This document shows positions 20,590 through 33,025 of a stretch of 64,000 nt of DNA, in pieces. Numbering within the stretch: the stretch's first letter is position 1; the number at the start of each line of letters is the position of its first letter. The translations under genes were made by a program, and so were the position numbers. Under the pieces are notes generated by a model. That model was given only the letters and a program-made list of their open reading frames with translations, was not told where the DNA came from and made no database searches. Origin of the DNA: Channallabes apus (lineage: Eukaryota; Chordata; Actinopteri; Siluriformes; Clariidae). The stretch is from positions 3,778,401 through 3,842,400 of the forward strand of contig CM060125.1 in NCBI GenBank assembly GCA_030522415.1, in the 5' to 3' direction.

Positions 20590-22056
20590 TAATGATAATA
20601 ATTTTTCTTTCCTTTTAACCAGACACTTCTCAAACTGTCTAAAAGACACACAATGAAAATACAGTACTTAATAGTCATCACACCTGGTATAAAACCATTA
20701 AACATTCATGGCACTTAATAAAAGGATTTTAAAGGACGTACATTAACTAGGTAATCTGGAAATAGCTTAATTTATTGTATTACTCTTAAAGATTAGTTAG
20801 TAATAAGTTTATAATAAATTTACATTTTCTGTATAAACAATTGTTAATGCAATCCTAAATAAATGGTCAATTTAGTAATTAATGCAAAATTGAACTGTGA
20901 TTTTAAAACATTTTTGTACTTCTATATATTTGCTTACATAGTAATGATGGAAACAAGGGTTAATAATTTAACAAGGGTTAATAATTTTGTGTTTAGAAAA
21001 GTAGAAATCTCACTGCTATTTATGAAAAGAAATTAAATAAATAATGTTTGATATTGTATGGAAAACCCCATTTCTAGGGCTAGGCATTTGGCCTCAGTTT
21101 TTTGTTTGTTTCATTAGCACCAGTTCAATAAACTGCTTCCAAACATATACTTGATTTAAACACTAATTAGAGGGAAGGCAGATTTCAGTTTCTTAAACAA
21201 TTTAGGTTAACCAATATGCAAAACAAAATAGACAACTTTTATTCTCATACAATTAAATACATAAATGGTTACCTGACCCTAATAATTTAACATGGACACA
21301 ATAAAACACTTATATAAAAATATGTGTGTACAATGTTATAGTAAATACATTTTGAACAAACTTTATAATTCCCAAAATGTAATACATGTTTTAATTTGTT
21401 TATTTATTACTTTATTTATTTGGACCTTGGTATTGGTGTTACATTCTAATTTTTGTATTGCAAAAGTATAGAGGATGGCTATTATTCTCTTCAATTTTTG
21501 CTTTTGTGACCAGGACAGTGGTATTTTAAAAAGTACCTATAGTCATTGATAAAACACACAAATTTATATACTTTTATTAAATGAAGTAGAAAAGAAAACA
21601 GGTACTGTACATATTGTTTTTTCTGACTTGCACAAAAAGATTCACTTTAGTAGAAAATCACTAGAAATTTCTAGCTCCTAATATGCTTCTCCTGCAAGAA
21701 TAAGTGTGTGTAAGCATGAAGTTGAGCCACCTGTGATGTCCTGAGTTTCCAATGACACTGGCTTGAATAAAGTGCTTACCGAAGAGGAATTTTAATGATT
21801 TTCATTCGTCTTATTTCCTAATCTGACCACACAACCATTAATAACTTTATTTGGAGAACTAAAACAATAATAATTCTGAGGTGGTGAACATTTCAAAGTG
21901 ACCATATGGTGGATGTGGAGGTCACTTTGAAATAAAAAGTAGTTTGTGAAGTGAGAATTATGAGGTTACTAACATGTGACAAAAATGTGAGGCTGAAATT
22001 AAATAAATGAGTCATAGTACGAGACCAAAAAGATTGTTTATTTGAATGTAATCGGT
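20590..22056. other. Convergent intergenic region rxfp3 / slc45a2
   Basis: The two genes face each other tail to tail. The DNA is AT-rich with no coding sequence. The slc45a2 3' UTR must begin at 22056 and run leftward. An AATAAA on the - strand at 22042-22037 is very close to the stop; another lies at 21851-21846. Confidence 0.6.
21890..21933 (-). repeat. Perfect 14-bp hairpin in the likely slc45a2 3' UTR
   Basis: ATTTCAAAGTGACC (21890-21903) and GGTCACTTTGAAAT (21920-21933) form a perfect stem with a 16-nt loop. Confidence 0.7.
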
Positions 22057-22284
22057 TCAGTGTACATGTTTAATAAAGACAGTAATAAAAACACAGCCGA
22101 CAAGGGACACGGTTGAAGCTGACATAACCACCACTACCACACTACCGGCTACATTAACTAAAGCTCCGAGTCCAGCTCCCACTATAATCTGAGCTAACTG
22201 CACCATACAGGTCAGAGCTGCACAATCCATTCCCGTCCCTCTGCTCTGAAGAGACATGTCTTTCCCACTCTGCTTTCTCTTCTC
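22057..22284 (-). CDS. slc45a2: slc45a2 coding exon 7 (last)
   Basis: The acceptor CCTGCAG precedes GAGAAGAGAAAG. It encodes residues 483-557, with [21 protein letters not shown] and the final TM helix ending FIKHVH. The block [14 protein letters not shown] matches human almost exactly. The stop TGA is at 22059-22057. Confidence 0.95.
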   Translation of the reverse strand, partial: EKRKQSGKDMSLQSRGTGMDCAALTCMVQLAQIIVGAGLGALVNVAGSVVVVVMSASTVSLVGCVFITVFIKHVH

Positions 22285-24380
22285 CTGCAGGACAGAATGC
22301 AAATATTCAATCAAATGTCATTAAATTTAGTGAATGCATTTTAAGATAAAAAAAAAAATTAATTAACAGGGTGAAAATATATATTGTCATAAATATCTTA
22401 TGGACACTCAAAAAAGAAACAAATATCACATATTATACTCCTACAATTAGATGCATGAATTGGGGTCTTACTATTATATCTCAGGCCATTAAATATGTTA
22501 AGCAAGATACTATGCTAATGTGAGATTAAAATGACTTGAATGAATTTATCAAGTAAACATCAACAACAATAAGAATAACAAACACCCAAATTATATTAGG
22601 ACAAACTCATTTGGTTATGTTTCTTAAAATTCCTGCAAAAAAGTAGTTTGTAACTTCCACCTTCCAATGCACAAGAAGCATAATTGTTACCTTCTGACTG
22701 GACAGAAAAAAAATTACTTATTTAAAACCCTACTGAAAAGAATGGTCCGAAGCTTCTGATTGGGAAAAATGTAATCCCCATTATTCAACTAAAGAAATTA
22801 ATAATTTCTATGTTCTCTTTAAAAAATAATAAAACTACTACCTTCGACCTTAAACATAATTCCCATGTTCTGATTATAAAAAGGGACAACTCTTACCAGC
22901 TTAGAAGCTAACAACCTTCAAATGTGTGAATTCTTTTCCAAGGTAATCAGGTTCTAAAATAGGATTTTATGTCTGTATAGTATTTTAATCATAATTCATC
23001 GCCATCATTCACCAGATTGGGAAAACATCATGAGAATGATTAACATGAACAGCTATATGCTAGAGCTAGCCAAATATGTACATCTGCCACTTTAATCTAG
23101 TATTATGCTAATGCTACAAGATATGCTAATGTTTTCAAAACGGAATAACAGGAACAATAAGATATTGCAATCTACTGTTTCAAGATTGATAATCGAAGAA
23201 TTCATTAATGGTTAGTCGTTGTAAAGCAAGACATAATTAAAAAGCTTGACTTTTCCCCCCCAGAGACCTCAGTTTCTAATCAGCACTCAGAATATTAATC
23301 AGTCAGAGTTCCAGTGGCTGATGGATTTACAAACTGGTTGTCTTTTTTACAGCCTTCCCAATTAATCATGTTAACATACTGTAGCTGACGAGAGGAAGGC
23401 ATTCATTTAAACAAATGCTAAAGACATATATGGTTAAATCATTAAAGAATCGTACATAATCATAAACATAAAATATGCTATGAAATTGTGTGATAATATG
23501 AAGTAATGGTAAAATGTAATGTTTTATGATTTTTTTTTGTCTTCTCAAGAAAAGAAAGAGGCTTAAAAGAGGATGTCTGTTTATAAAATGTACCCAGTAG
23601 TACATATAAGGTTAGGCTGGCTTTAATGCTAATTAGGGATGTCCCAATACCACTTTTTTTGTCATACTGAGTATAGTATACATTTGTACTTTTGTATAAG
23701 TATTTGGATACTTGCCCATACAGATTACTGATACTGATTACAGTACCCGGTGTTGTCCCAAAGCACAACGTGAACAGAACTATTTGAAATGCCTCACATT
23801 TGAATCTTCGAACACACTTGCTATTGCACTACTAGTGCATGAACCCTAACACAGCTCTGCATGCACAGTGGCTCTCTGTGGAGTTAAATCCTCATAAATC
23901 CTTCTGAAGTGCTTTTTCTCACATCATCCACTCAATTTTCTGTTTTGTTTTTTGGGAAGTGGAAAAAAATATTTGATTAAAAGCAAATTAATTAAAAACT
24001 ATTACTGCGACAACAATAAACAAAAGAAATGTTACTGTAGTGCTGAAGTCACCTACATTGTACACAACTACACACAATTAATCACAATTATAATACTTGT
24101 ATTATAATGTTGGAATAATGAAATGAACAACAAACTGGTTAGCGGAAACATGTTATGAAGTTTTATAATATCTCAAACATTAACAAATGTTAAAGTAAGG
24201 TCTCTCGAATAGGACCGGCAGTGCATGCAGTGGCAGGGTAGTAAGGGGTGTAGCAACTCACTGATGGTGGGGGTTGAACCTGGATACGAAAATCAACAAC
24301 CTAGAGCCTTAGCCGCCTGAACCACCACTCTCCCATCTCTTATGTTCAGTGTATGCTTTTAAAAATAGTTCCCCTTGAAG

Positions 24381-24545
24381 ATATATTGCCAAAAGTATTC
24401 GCTGGCCTGCCTTCACATGCATATGAACTTGAGTAACAACATCCAATTCTTAATCCATAGGGTATATCTTAATCCATATGATGTTGGTTCACCGTTTGCA
24501 TCTATAAGAGTTTCAGCTCTTCTGGGAAGGCTTTCCACAAGAATA
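24381..24545. mobile_element. Tc1-like fragment (ATTGCCAAAAGTATTCGC family)
   Basis: From ATATTGCCAAAAGTATTCGC through CTTCTGGGAAGGCTTTCCAC it matches the 3' terminal part of a widespread fish Tc1 family; a second fragment is at 58455-58735. The rest of the element is absent. Confidence 0.75.
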
Positions 24546-24627
24546 TATATCGAGTCAAGCAAAAATTTATACACACTTCAGCAACTTGTAAAAATTATTT
24601 TAATACTAAATTTATTGCTATAGGTTA

Positions 24628-24630
24628 TCT

Positions 24631-24661
<31 letters not shown>
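24628..24661. repeat. (TC)n microsatellite
   Basis: Dinucleotide run within intron 6. Confidence 0.9.
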
Positions 24662-24662
<1 letters not shown>

Positions 24663-25194
24663 ATGTGTCGAGCTACACATGTCACTTCTTTGCCCTCTGG
24701 ACCTGTCTGACTTGTCCTGGTGCCCCACTTCTGGTTGGAGATCTCGTTGCTTGGATGCCTTGTGTTGTTGCCTGGGATGTATGTGGTCACTGGGGAAGGA
24801 TCCAATTTACCATGAAGATGTTCCTGGCCTCAGCTGATGCAGACAGCTGTTCTCTAAAGACTTGAATGACTGCAGTCGCTCAATAGTTCATGACTGGAGT
24901 TTCCTACAGTTTATCTGAACCTCCAGTAACGAACTGGTTATGGACAGTCTAATCATTTTAATTCATACACATTCACATTTCATACAAGCGTCCATAATTT
25001 CTTTTGATTATGTAAAAATATTGCTGTCTGTCTTTCTGTATGCAAGAACCATCTGGCTAACCTTTTAAGGTTAATAAGAAATAACATTTTGTAAGGATAA
25101 TCAGAGAGTGAATCACAAATGAGTAATAAAAATCAGATAAAGATTAACTAATCCCAGTAAAGATATTCTGTTTAGTTTTTCTAATGAATATTTA

Positions 25195-25495
25195 TTGGTG
25201 CAGGTGTTTGTTCATAACTGTTCAAAACATCACTTTTATCCAACATTTTGATTTCCCTTATGGTGCAGGTTAAACTTTGATACTGCAAAAGTTTCACTGA
25301 ATTCTGTCTAGCCAGTTTTGCGTGATGCTGTGACAAAATCTGACACATAACTACTAACAAATTAATTTCTGCTCAACATTATGATTTCATTTATGGTGTA
25401 GGTGTAACTTCAGGCATAAACATATGTACTGCCAAAGGTCCATCAAATTCTGGCTATATTTTACAGCCAGTTTAGTATGATGCTGTTTAAAAAAT
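25195..25495 (+). repeat. Dispersed repeat R1, two diverged partial copies
   Basis: ATTGGTGCAGGTGTTTGTTC at 25195 and the AACATTTTGATTT...AGCCAGTTTTGCGTGATG block match 58856-59430. A second, more diverged unit follows at about 25375-25490. Confidence 0.65.
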
Positions 25496-25515
25496 AAATA
25501 AATAAATAAATAAAA

Positions 25516-25546
<31 letters not shown>

Positions 25547-25567
25547 TTTTTTATATAAAAATATATA

Positions 25568-25945
25568 TAAGGCGCGGTGGTGTAGTGGTTAGCACTGTCG
25601 CCTTGCACCTCCAGGGTGTGGGTTCGATTCCCCGGCCAGGCTCGATTCCCGTCTCTGTGTGCATGGAGTTTGCATGTTCTCCCCGTGCTTGGTGGGTTTC
25701 CTCCGGGTACTCCGGTTTCCTCCCACAGTCCAAAGATATGCAGGTTAGGCTAATTGGCGTTCCCAAATTGCCCGTAGTGTGTGATTGGGTATGTGAGTGT
25801 GTGTATGTGTGTGTGCCCTGCGATGGATTGGCACCCTGTCCAGGGTGTACCCCGCCTAGTGCCCGAAGTCTCCTGGGATAGGCTCCAGGTCCCCCGCCAC
25901 CCTGAACACAGGATTAAGCGGTATAGAAAATGAATGAATGAATGA
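25568..25945 (+). mobile_element. V-SINE copy
   Basis: Full length, from the tRNA-like head to the (GAAT)n tail. It follows an AT-microsatellite, so target duplication cannot be read. Confidence 0.9.
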
Positions 25946-26921
25946 ATGTTTGTCATGTTACGAGTGATAAGATAAATGTAAATTCGAGTGCGCAGACATG
26001 AGTGCGTGTACTCTCACAAATAAGTGCATTTTCACTCATGACACGGTTATTTTTTTCTGAGCTAATGTTTATTCCACCGTTGCCCATTTGTGCTTATCAA
26101 ATGAATTAAATTGTTGTATTTTGCTCTCACTTTTGCAATTATTGTCACAAAACACCGCTCTGGAAGTGGCTGCAAAACAAATAAGCAAAACAAACCGGGA
26201 AAATAAAGAGATGTGCTGCTAAGCTTGGATAGCAAGACAGACTGCCTAAAGAGATATACTGCAAAGATAGCACACAAGACTTTAACTTTTACTAGATGAC
26301 ATTAAACTTATTGAGGACAGAACACAAGCTGACCTGCCTGATCTTCCCGCAGTTCACTCTCAAGGTGTTTGTTTTTTCTTGTTGTTTCCATTTTCACCTC
26401 AATATCTCACCAAGGGTGTCAACATTGACCCCGAGTTGGAGGGAGTGCTGTAGGTACCGTATGGATTGCATAGGGAGCAAAGTGCTATGGGTGCAATAGT
26501 ATTGGAACAATTTTAGATGTATGATAATGATATTGGGACATCCCTACTGAACATGTAGATATAACTATAAACAAAAAGTGAAATATTTCATCGCACTACA
26601 TCACTGTCTATTATTTTCCTATACTAGCACAGCACAGAGAGTTTTATTCCTGACGCTAAAGAAAAAGATCTTATGCCAGAAACAAGCAAATGGATCCACA
26701 GAACAAATAAAAATGATAAATATTATGACTTTTAATCCAACTTTAATCCCGCACTGAGGTCTGAACGTGATGAATATAATGTGAGGATGTTGTATATCAT
26801 CTTTGCTTCAGCTGTCAATTATTTCATATGCATTAATTATTTCTCTCCATACGTCCTCTAAGCAAAAAGGAACCTGGATGAAAATCCAATTCATATAAGC
26901 ATGAGATGTTTTCTAAATTTC

Positions 26922-26924
<3 letters not shown>

Positions 26925-26966
<42 letters not shown>

Positions 26967-26970
26967 ACAC
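26925..26970. repeat. (CA)n microsatellite at the exon 6 donor
   Basis: On the slc45a2 strand this is (TG)n starting 5 nt after the GT donor at 26974. Confidence 0.95.
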
Positions 26971-26974
26971 GCAC

Positions 26975-27180
26975 CTCTTCCTCCTTGTGGTACTCTGAGA
27001 TCAGGTTGAATGGGACGGTGTAAAGTGTGCTGGACATTACACCAAACGCACAGCACAGTGTCAGCGTAGAGATGATATTTGGAAACAGACCAATCAGACT
27101 TGTGCCCAGTCCAAACACGAAGTAGCCCACGAAGTAGAGACCTTTCAAACCGATGTGTGGCATTAGCAGCCTCTGTATGT
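26975..27180 (-). CDS. slc45a2: slc45a2 coding exon 6
   Basis: Residues 414-482. The acceptor GTGTGCAG precedes ACATACAGAGGC and the donor GAAGAG|GTGCGT follows EYHKEEE. It contains [18 protein letters not shown] and [18 protein letters not shown], closely matching human TM9-TM11. Confidence 0.95.
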
Positions 27181-28343
27181 CTGCACACGCAAATAACAGA
27201 AGCATCAGAAGTAAAATTAAAGGAGCAATAGATAATAAGAAATATAACCATCGTCCCCTTTGTTCTACATGTAGACATGATATGCTGGTGACTGAAGATC
27301 GCTTTTCGTCGTACCAGGTCCACACTAATACCACTGAGGGAGTTAACGTCAAGGTGGTGAGGACATATAAATAACTAGGGCTAAACTGGACCGTCCAGCA
27401 AACACAGAACATCTATACAAAAAAGTCAGAGTCGGATGTTCTTTCAATGAACAATTGGACTATTTTAGCATCTGCTATAAGCTGCTACAGATCACCACAA
27501 TCAGTGGTGTCCAGTATTTTTTTCTATGCTGTAGTGTGCTGTAGCCAGAACCTCAAAAGCAGGGATTCCATATGATTTGAACAAGGCCGTGGTTGGCTTT
27601 GGGCTTGACATGCTGGAGCTGGTGGAGGACTAAAATGCTGTTTGTCATGTCCAAAACCAGTCAACCACGGTATTACAGTATATAACAGAAGAACATGTTT
27701 GGTGGCAGACGTCTATCACAGAGCTGCTCTACTGACAAGCTTAGGAAATCCTTGTTCCCAGGATATTACGGTGCCTTAATGGTGCCAGGGAATGTGATTG
27801 GTATTCTTGGTCAGATGGTCCCTCAACCACTACTCATCCTCAATTATACATGTAGCTCAACTTTATAACAGATTCACTGTTCACAGTCATATTTATTCAT
27901 CTACTCATCATCTCCCCTAATCTGGTAGGGAACTTATTTGGATTATGATTAAATTAGCATGTTTGTTTTGGCGTCGGTCCAGATTTAACCGTATTTTGAT
28001 CCGGATGCGGAACGGAGTTCGCCTATTGAGTACCCCCGGGTCTATGTGATCTTTTTTTTCTTCTATACCGAAGGACGTTACAATACCAAAGAATAAACTA
28101 CCCGCCAAAGTGGCTAGTGAGACTGTTTTGTGCACAGTATATAAGGCATGGTATATGTTGTCTTAACACTTTACAGTGTACATATTTACACAAATACATA
28201 AAGTATTTATCTTTTGACTGAACTCTTGTCTTTTTGATAAATGGCACCATGACTCTTACATGCCTTAATAGTGTTATACATCTATTATATTCTGTGCAGT
28301 GGTAAAATACAGTAGGAAAAGTCAAACAGAGGTAAGCACTCAC
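27181..28343. other. slc45a2 intron 5
   Basis: No coding sequence. 27775-27860 is an inverted match to 49425-49510 (CTACATGTATAA... / GAGTAGTGGTTGA...), an unclassified dispersed repeat. Confidence 0.6.
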
Positions 28344-28467
28344 AGGAATAGACAGCAGAGGACACAGCATTGATGGATAGCCCCCAGCAGCCCACCTCCA
28401 CCCCCCTCTCATAGGTGGCATATGCAGTTGAATTATGAGGAGCATAAGGGTTCCCCTTATACACAAT
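28344..28467 (-). CDS. slc45a2: slc45a2 coding exon 5
   Basis: Residues 373-413, [20 protein letters not shown] then [17 protein letters not shown]. The acceptor is TTTTTTGCAG|ATTGTG and the donor TATTCCT|GTGAGT (phase 1). HNST is a sequon in an outside loop. Confidence 0.95.
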
Positions 28468-29622
28468 CTGCAAAAAAAAAAAAAAAAAGGACTAAAGTAC
28501 ATGACCAGAGAAAAAAAAGTCTGTACATTGCACAATGTAGTACTGAACAAAAAGGTTACAGATAATTGTTTTAATACATTGTTTAATATTTTTGAGTTCT
28601 TCTTCCATGTAGGTCTTAAATTTATCATGTGGTAAATTGTGCAAACTTAGTTTTTTATTTGTTTAAAAGTAATAAAAAAAGAACACAGGTATATTAATCA
28701 GTCAAATTAATATTATCAAATTAATAAAAACAGCAAATAGGTATTGTAGCAGCTCCTGATGCTTGCATTTGAAGAGTGAAGTAAATGTGCACAGCTAGCA
28801 AAAGCACCTCACCTGCTGTTAATACTGATTTCTGACAATTTATATGTCACTCTAGATGCTAATGCTGTTGCTTTGCATGTCATTACGGAACACTTCTTGA
28901 AAGCACACTTAAGCGTCTTTAGACCAGATTTGGTTGGTTCTGTGTGTATTACCATATATTGAGGGGCTCTTCTTATCGGTTTTATGATGAAATCTCAGTG
29001 TAAAAAGTAGCTACAGACAACTTAATCGAGCTACTCCTATCCAGATTACACATACAATTAAATAATAATTAACTTGATTTAAACATTGATAAAAAATTAT
29101 ATGCTAATTAACTATTCAACATATAATGCTATAAATCATATTAACCATCTTAATCGAATATTCTGTGCAGTGAGTTTAATTCATTCTTGACAAAAGCATG
29201 TATGGCAATACTCAGTCTGAAAAAAACATACCCAAGGCAAGACATACTGTAGAGCCCGTACCATTAACTCTGGTTGCTGAATTTTAGTGGACAGCCTCCT
29301 CTAAGCAGTTTTGGTTGTGTTATAGTCTTGATGGATTTAATTGATGGATTTAATGGTGCTCTGTGGGTATTTTTTTATTTATTTAGGGATGTTCTCTAAC
29401 AAACCTGGGTCCTTACAGGAACTATTTATTTATATCCAGCCTGTATGACTATTTAATTGTAGTAGGTAAATGTATAAAATTTTAAATTTCTGCAAAACAC
29501 GTTGATAAATAGCATATCTTCCTGATCCTTCAACAGAATTTTTATCCTAAACATAGTTTTAAATCACATTAATAACCGCATTCTAAGCAGGTTATTAATT
29601 TGTCCTAGAAATAAATGCATGC

Positions 29623-29660
<38 letters not shown>

Positions 29661-31360
29661 TTATAAATCTGTTATAAAGCTGGTCTGGCAAGGTGATTTT
29701 TAGTTTTTAGTGGTAGCCAGGAAACCCTGATGCCAAACTGTAAATATTCATTTAAATATTCAAATTAGGATTTTGGATAGGATTCATTTTCTGAGCCGCT
29801 CCTCATGAACAAACTTTAACTGGCCATATTTTCATGGCACAGTAATAAACTTTCTATCAATGGAGCTTATTGAACCTATTGAATTTGTACGCATAACTCA
29901 AATCACCCAAGATGCAATTTACAGTAATCCCCAATTTGATGCGATGGGTCACATTTATGCAAGTTTAATAATATTCTTTTTTTTACCCGCTTCAACATTA
30001 TGCTATTCATACATTTATTTATTATGCTATATGCTATTTCTGTTCCAGCTTAAACCACTATAAAATAGGGGGAAAAGGGGGATGTAAATATTTGTATTCA
30101 TGCAACACTATGTACATCACATCAGCTGTCTATTGTTTTATCAGTTATGATCTCTCAGATTTATCCTGCAACCTGTGGACAGATTAATTCACGTTCGTCT
30201 CCAGGTTTTCTTTTAAATTGTTTTGGAAAGTCATACATCTCGCTCAATTTAAAAATGAATTAGGGTAGCCAATGCACTTTTCCTAACAGCGCACCTATGT
30301 AATATATAATTGCTTTCTCTATACCTCTTAACCACAAAGCTCCTTTTTTCATTTGAGGTAAAATTAACTGCATCAATTAGAATGAACAACAACACGTATC
30401 TATAAGAATCCACATACTTACAGAGTTTTTTCAAGCACTAGTCTACAACATGATCATTCGGATTTAATGGTGTGATGCAATTCCAATATCTGTATCAATA
30501 CCTGATTTCCATTCCTAGATGATAATAATAAACTGTAATTTACAGAACATAACTTCTATATTTTACTTAAGGTCATAATCAAGTTCCCGCATCAAAATAC
30601 ACATCAAAAATATGCGTCTGATTTAAATTAGTTTTAAATCAGATACACATTGGGGTGCTGTAGCTACCCCTATAATAGCTATAGAACCGCACTAACCAGT
30701 ACGAAGAAATTCCTGTATAATTTTACATTTTGAACATGCAAATACTCTAAAGTACAAGTTTAAAAATAGAAAAATAATGCAATTTAAAAAATAATTATTT
30801 TAGACTAAACCCATGCAGCCAACCCAGGTGAACTGATTTTGCCCACATACTGGATTGTTTGTATTTAATAAACACATTGAGTTGTTATGATGATGTATAA
30901 TGGTTAAGTACATTATATTTCCTTAGTTTTTAGCTTACTGCATTCAGTGCTTAAGCTACAAATTCTGACTCTTCATAGTTATCTGTATGTGACGATCATT
31001 AGGTCTCAGGAACAGAACACAGTTGATTCATTAATCTGAGGTGTTGGTAATCGACAACATGAGTGTGTGATCTTTGATCTCTGAGGCTGAATTGTGAAAA
31101 AGAAAAACCCTGTGTTTCTGTGACTCTGTGTGTGCAAGCCCTGGCCTGGGCATAATTGTGTGAAATTTTATATTCAGAGGTGTAGTTATGTAGGCCAGCT
31201 AGTGAACCTTACATCTATATTATATGAGCTGAATATCCATAACCTTGTGTTTTACACAGACTGGCATTGTAACTGCCACTGAGTAGGTGCTGCATTGTGA
31301 ATATGTGCGCTTGTGTTTAAATGATATTTTTCATGTTTAGCCAGGAATGAAGCTTCTCAC
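28468..31360. other. slc45a2 intron 4
   Basis: AT-rich, with an (ATT)n run at 29623-29661. No element or exon recognised. Confidence 0.6.
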
Positions 31361-31504
31361 CTGCCCCATAAAGTCAGTAAAGAAGAGCATGTTACAGAGG
31401 AAAGCAGTCCAGCCCAGCAGGTGGCTGATACATAGGCAGCGGTAGTGGCTGGGCATGTTAATCATAGCAGACAGTAGTGATTTCAGAGTCATCCTCTTCT
31501 GTAC
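31361..31504 (-). CDS. slc45a2: slc45a2 coding exon 4
   Basis: Residues 325-372, including [35 protein letters not shown] and LFFTDFMGQ, highly conserved. The acceptor TTTTGCAG|GTACAG is preceded by a long (TG)n run instead of an ordinary pyrimidine tract. The donor is GGGGCAG|GTGAG. Confidence 0.95.
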
Positions 31505-31508
31505 CTGC

Positions 31509-31510
<2 letters not shown>

Positions 31511-31559
<49 letters not shown>

Positions 31560-31560
31560 A
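31511..31560. repeat. (CA)n microsatellite at the exon 4 acceptor
   Basis: Reads (TG)nTTTTGCAG on the slc45a2 strand. Confidence 0.95.
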
Positions 31561-31630
31561 CTTGATCAAATATGTGAGTATTTTGCACAATATAATAATA
31601 ATAATAATCATCATAATAATAATCATAATA

Positions 31631-31631
<1 letters not shown>

Positions 31632-31674
<43 letters not shown>
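31632..31674. repeat. (TTA)n microsatellite
   Basis: Trinucleotide run in intron 3. Confidence 0.9.
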
Positions 31675-31677
<3 letters not shown>

Positions 31678-31739
31678 AATAAACAATATACTATTTCTAC
31701 AGAATGGTAAAATAAATCATAAAAACCCTATCTAATAAA

Positions 31740-32242
31740 TCTAAAACTAGACAGTTGAAGATGTTTTTCCAAACGTCAGGTTGATCTTGTGTCCACTGTA
31801 GCCTCAGACCCCTGAGGAACCCAATGCCGTCTTTTGCTTTGCCTTAAGGTTCAACTTCCTGTGCAAACCAAGAGGCTGTCCTGGTCACCATGGTTAGTGA
31901 AATGTGAGATGCCATAGCTGTTCCTGCAGTTTGAACCTGTCTGACCATTTATCTCTAATGGCATACATCAACAATGCATTTCTGTCTGCAGAAGTGCTGC
32001 TCACGGATTGCTTTTTATGAGTGTGTTTGCATCATTCTGTGCTATGACTATTGTGCATGAAATTTTCATGGGATCAACTGTTTCTGAAATACCCAGAACT
32101 TAAAGGTTTGCACCAACAACTGTGCCACAGTCAAAGTCACCGAGATAACATTTTACCATTTGTGGTACAAATTGACACTGGATGTGTGTGATTGATTAAT
32201 TATAGTTACACAGGTCTTTCCAATAAAGTGGCCAGGAAGAGA
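31740..32242 (+). repeat. Dispersed repeat ending CAATAAAGTGGCCA
   Basis: The stretch from about TCTGTAGCCTCAGACC-like text through GTGCATGAAATTTTCATGGG, CAACTGTGCCACAGTCAAAG and CAATAAAGTGGCCAGGAAG resembles a very common fish repeat whose end is AATAAAGTGGCCAGTGAGT. I cannot name its class with certainty. Confidence 0.55.
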
Positions 32243-32701
32243 GAGCGAGAGAGAGAGAGAGAGTCTCTATAAGGAGACATTCTGTAACAGTCAGAGATAA
32301 AACTGTAACTTTAGGTTTTCTGACATGGAAACATCTTAATGAGTAAACATCTATAATAACTAACAACAGTAAATTACAACTTATTTATATTACAAGCAAA
32401 TAACCATGAATGTGATTTTAGCCAAAAAGAGATATCCGGGTATTTATTAGTAAAACAGTGAAAACATTGTGAATAACAACTGCTTTTGTTACACAAGACA
32501 CTGTGATTGCCAGGCAGTAAAATAGTTGCATAGTGCATATCTACAGTATTAAACATCAACATTTTCTAACAGTATTAGATTAAAATATATATAAGTTATA
32601 AATATAACTTTATAAGTAAGTTAAACAACTAGAGCAGTGCCTATGCTTAATGAAAAATGTACTGTGCAAGTTGGGTAAAATTTCTATGAATGATTTAGGA
32701 G

Positions 32702-33025
32702 GTATTGGTGAAAGCTGACCAACCCATGTGAGATGTTTTGGAGATAAAGTCAGAGAGGCCAGATTGAGGTGGTTTGGACATGTTCAGAGGAGAGATTGTG
32801 AATATATCGGTAGAAGGATGCGGAGGTTGGAACTGCCAGGCAGGAGGTCTAGAGGAAGACCAAAGAGGAGATTCATGGATGCAGTGAGAGAGGACATGAA
32901 GTTAGTTGGTGTGAGAGAAGAGGATGCAGAGGATAGGGTTAGATGGAGGCAGATGATTCGCTGTGGCGACCCCTGAAAGGGAACAGCCGAAAGACAAAGA
33001 AGAAGAAGAAGAAGAAGAGGTGAAA
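32702..33025 (+). mobile_element. LINE 3' end, RTE-like
   Basis: The frame 32728-32976 reads WFGHVQRRDCEYIGRRM, GRRSRGRPKRRFMDAVRED and ends WRQMIRCGDP, the typical C-terminus of RTE-type LINEs in animals. A (GAA)n tail follows at about 32997-33017. The 5' remainder is absent (5'-truncated insertion). Confidence 0.75.

Larger units (their letters stand above)
23634..26547. mobile_element. Possible composite element with TAGGGATGTCCCAAT ends
   Basis: TAGGGATGTCCCAATA (23634-23649) and its exact inverse (26532-26547) bracket 2.9 kb of slc45a2 intron 6. The AGTATAC.../GATACTGATTACAG interior after the left end looks like fish hAT- or Harbinger-type non-autonomous DNA. I see no transposase and no clear target duplication, so the two ends may belong to separate copies. 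Confidence 0.4.

Noticed and set aside
26913..27323. Separate minus-strand ORF overlapping slc45a2 exon 6
   Set aside because: A shifted frame of exon 6 running into the CA repeat.
31477..31710. HTHT / YYYY / IIII ORFs
   Set aside because: Translation of CA and TTA microsatellites beside slc45a2 exon 4.
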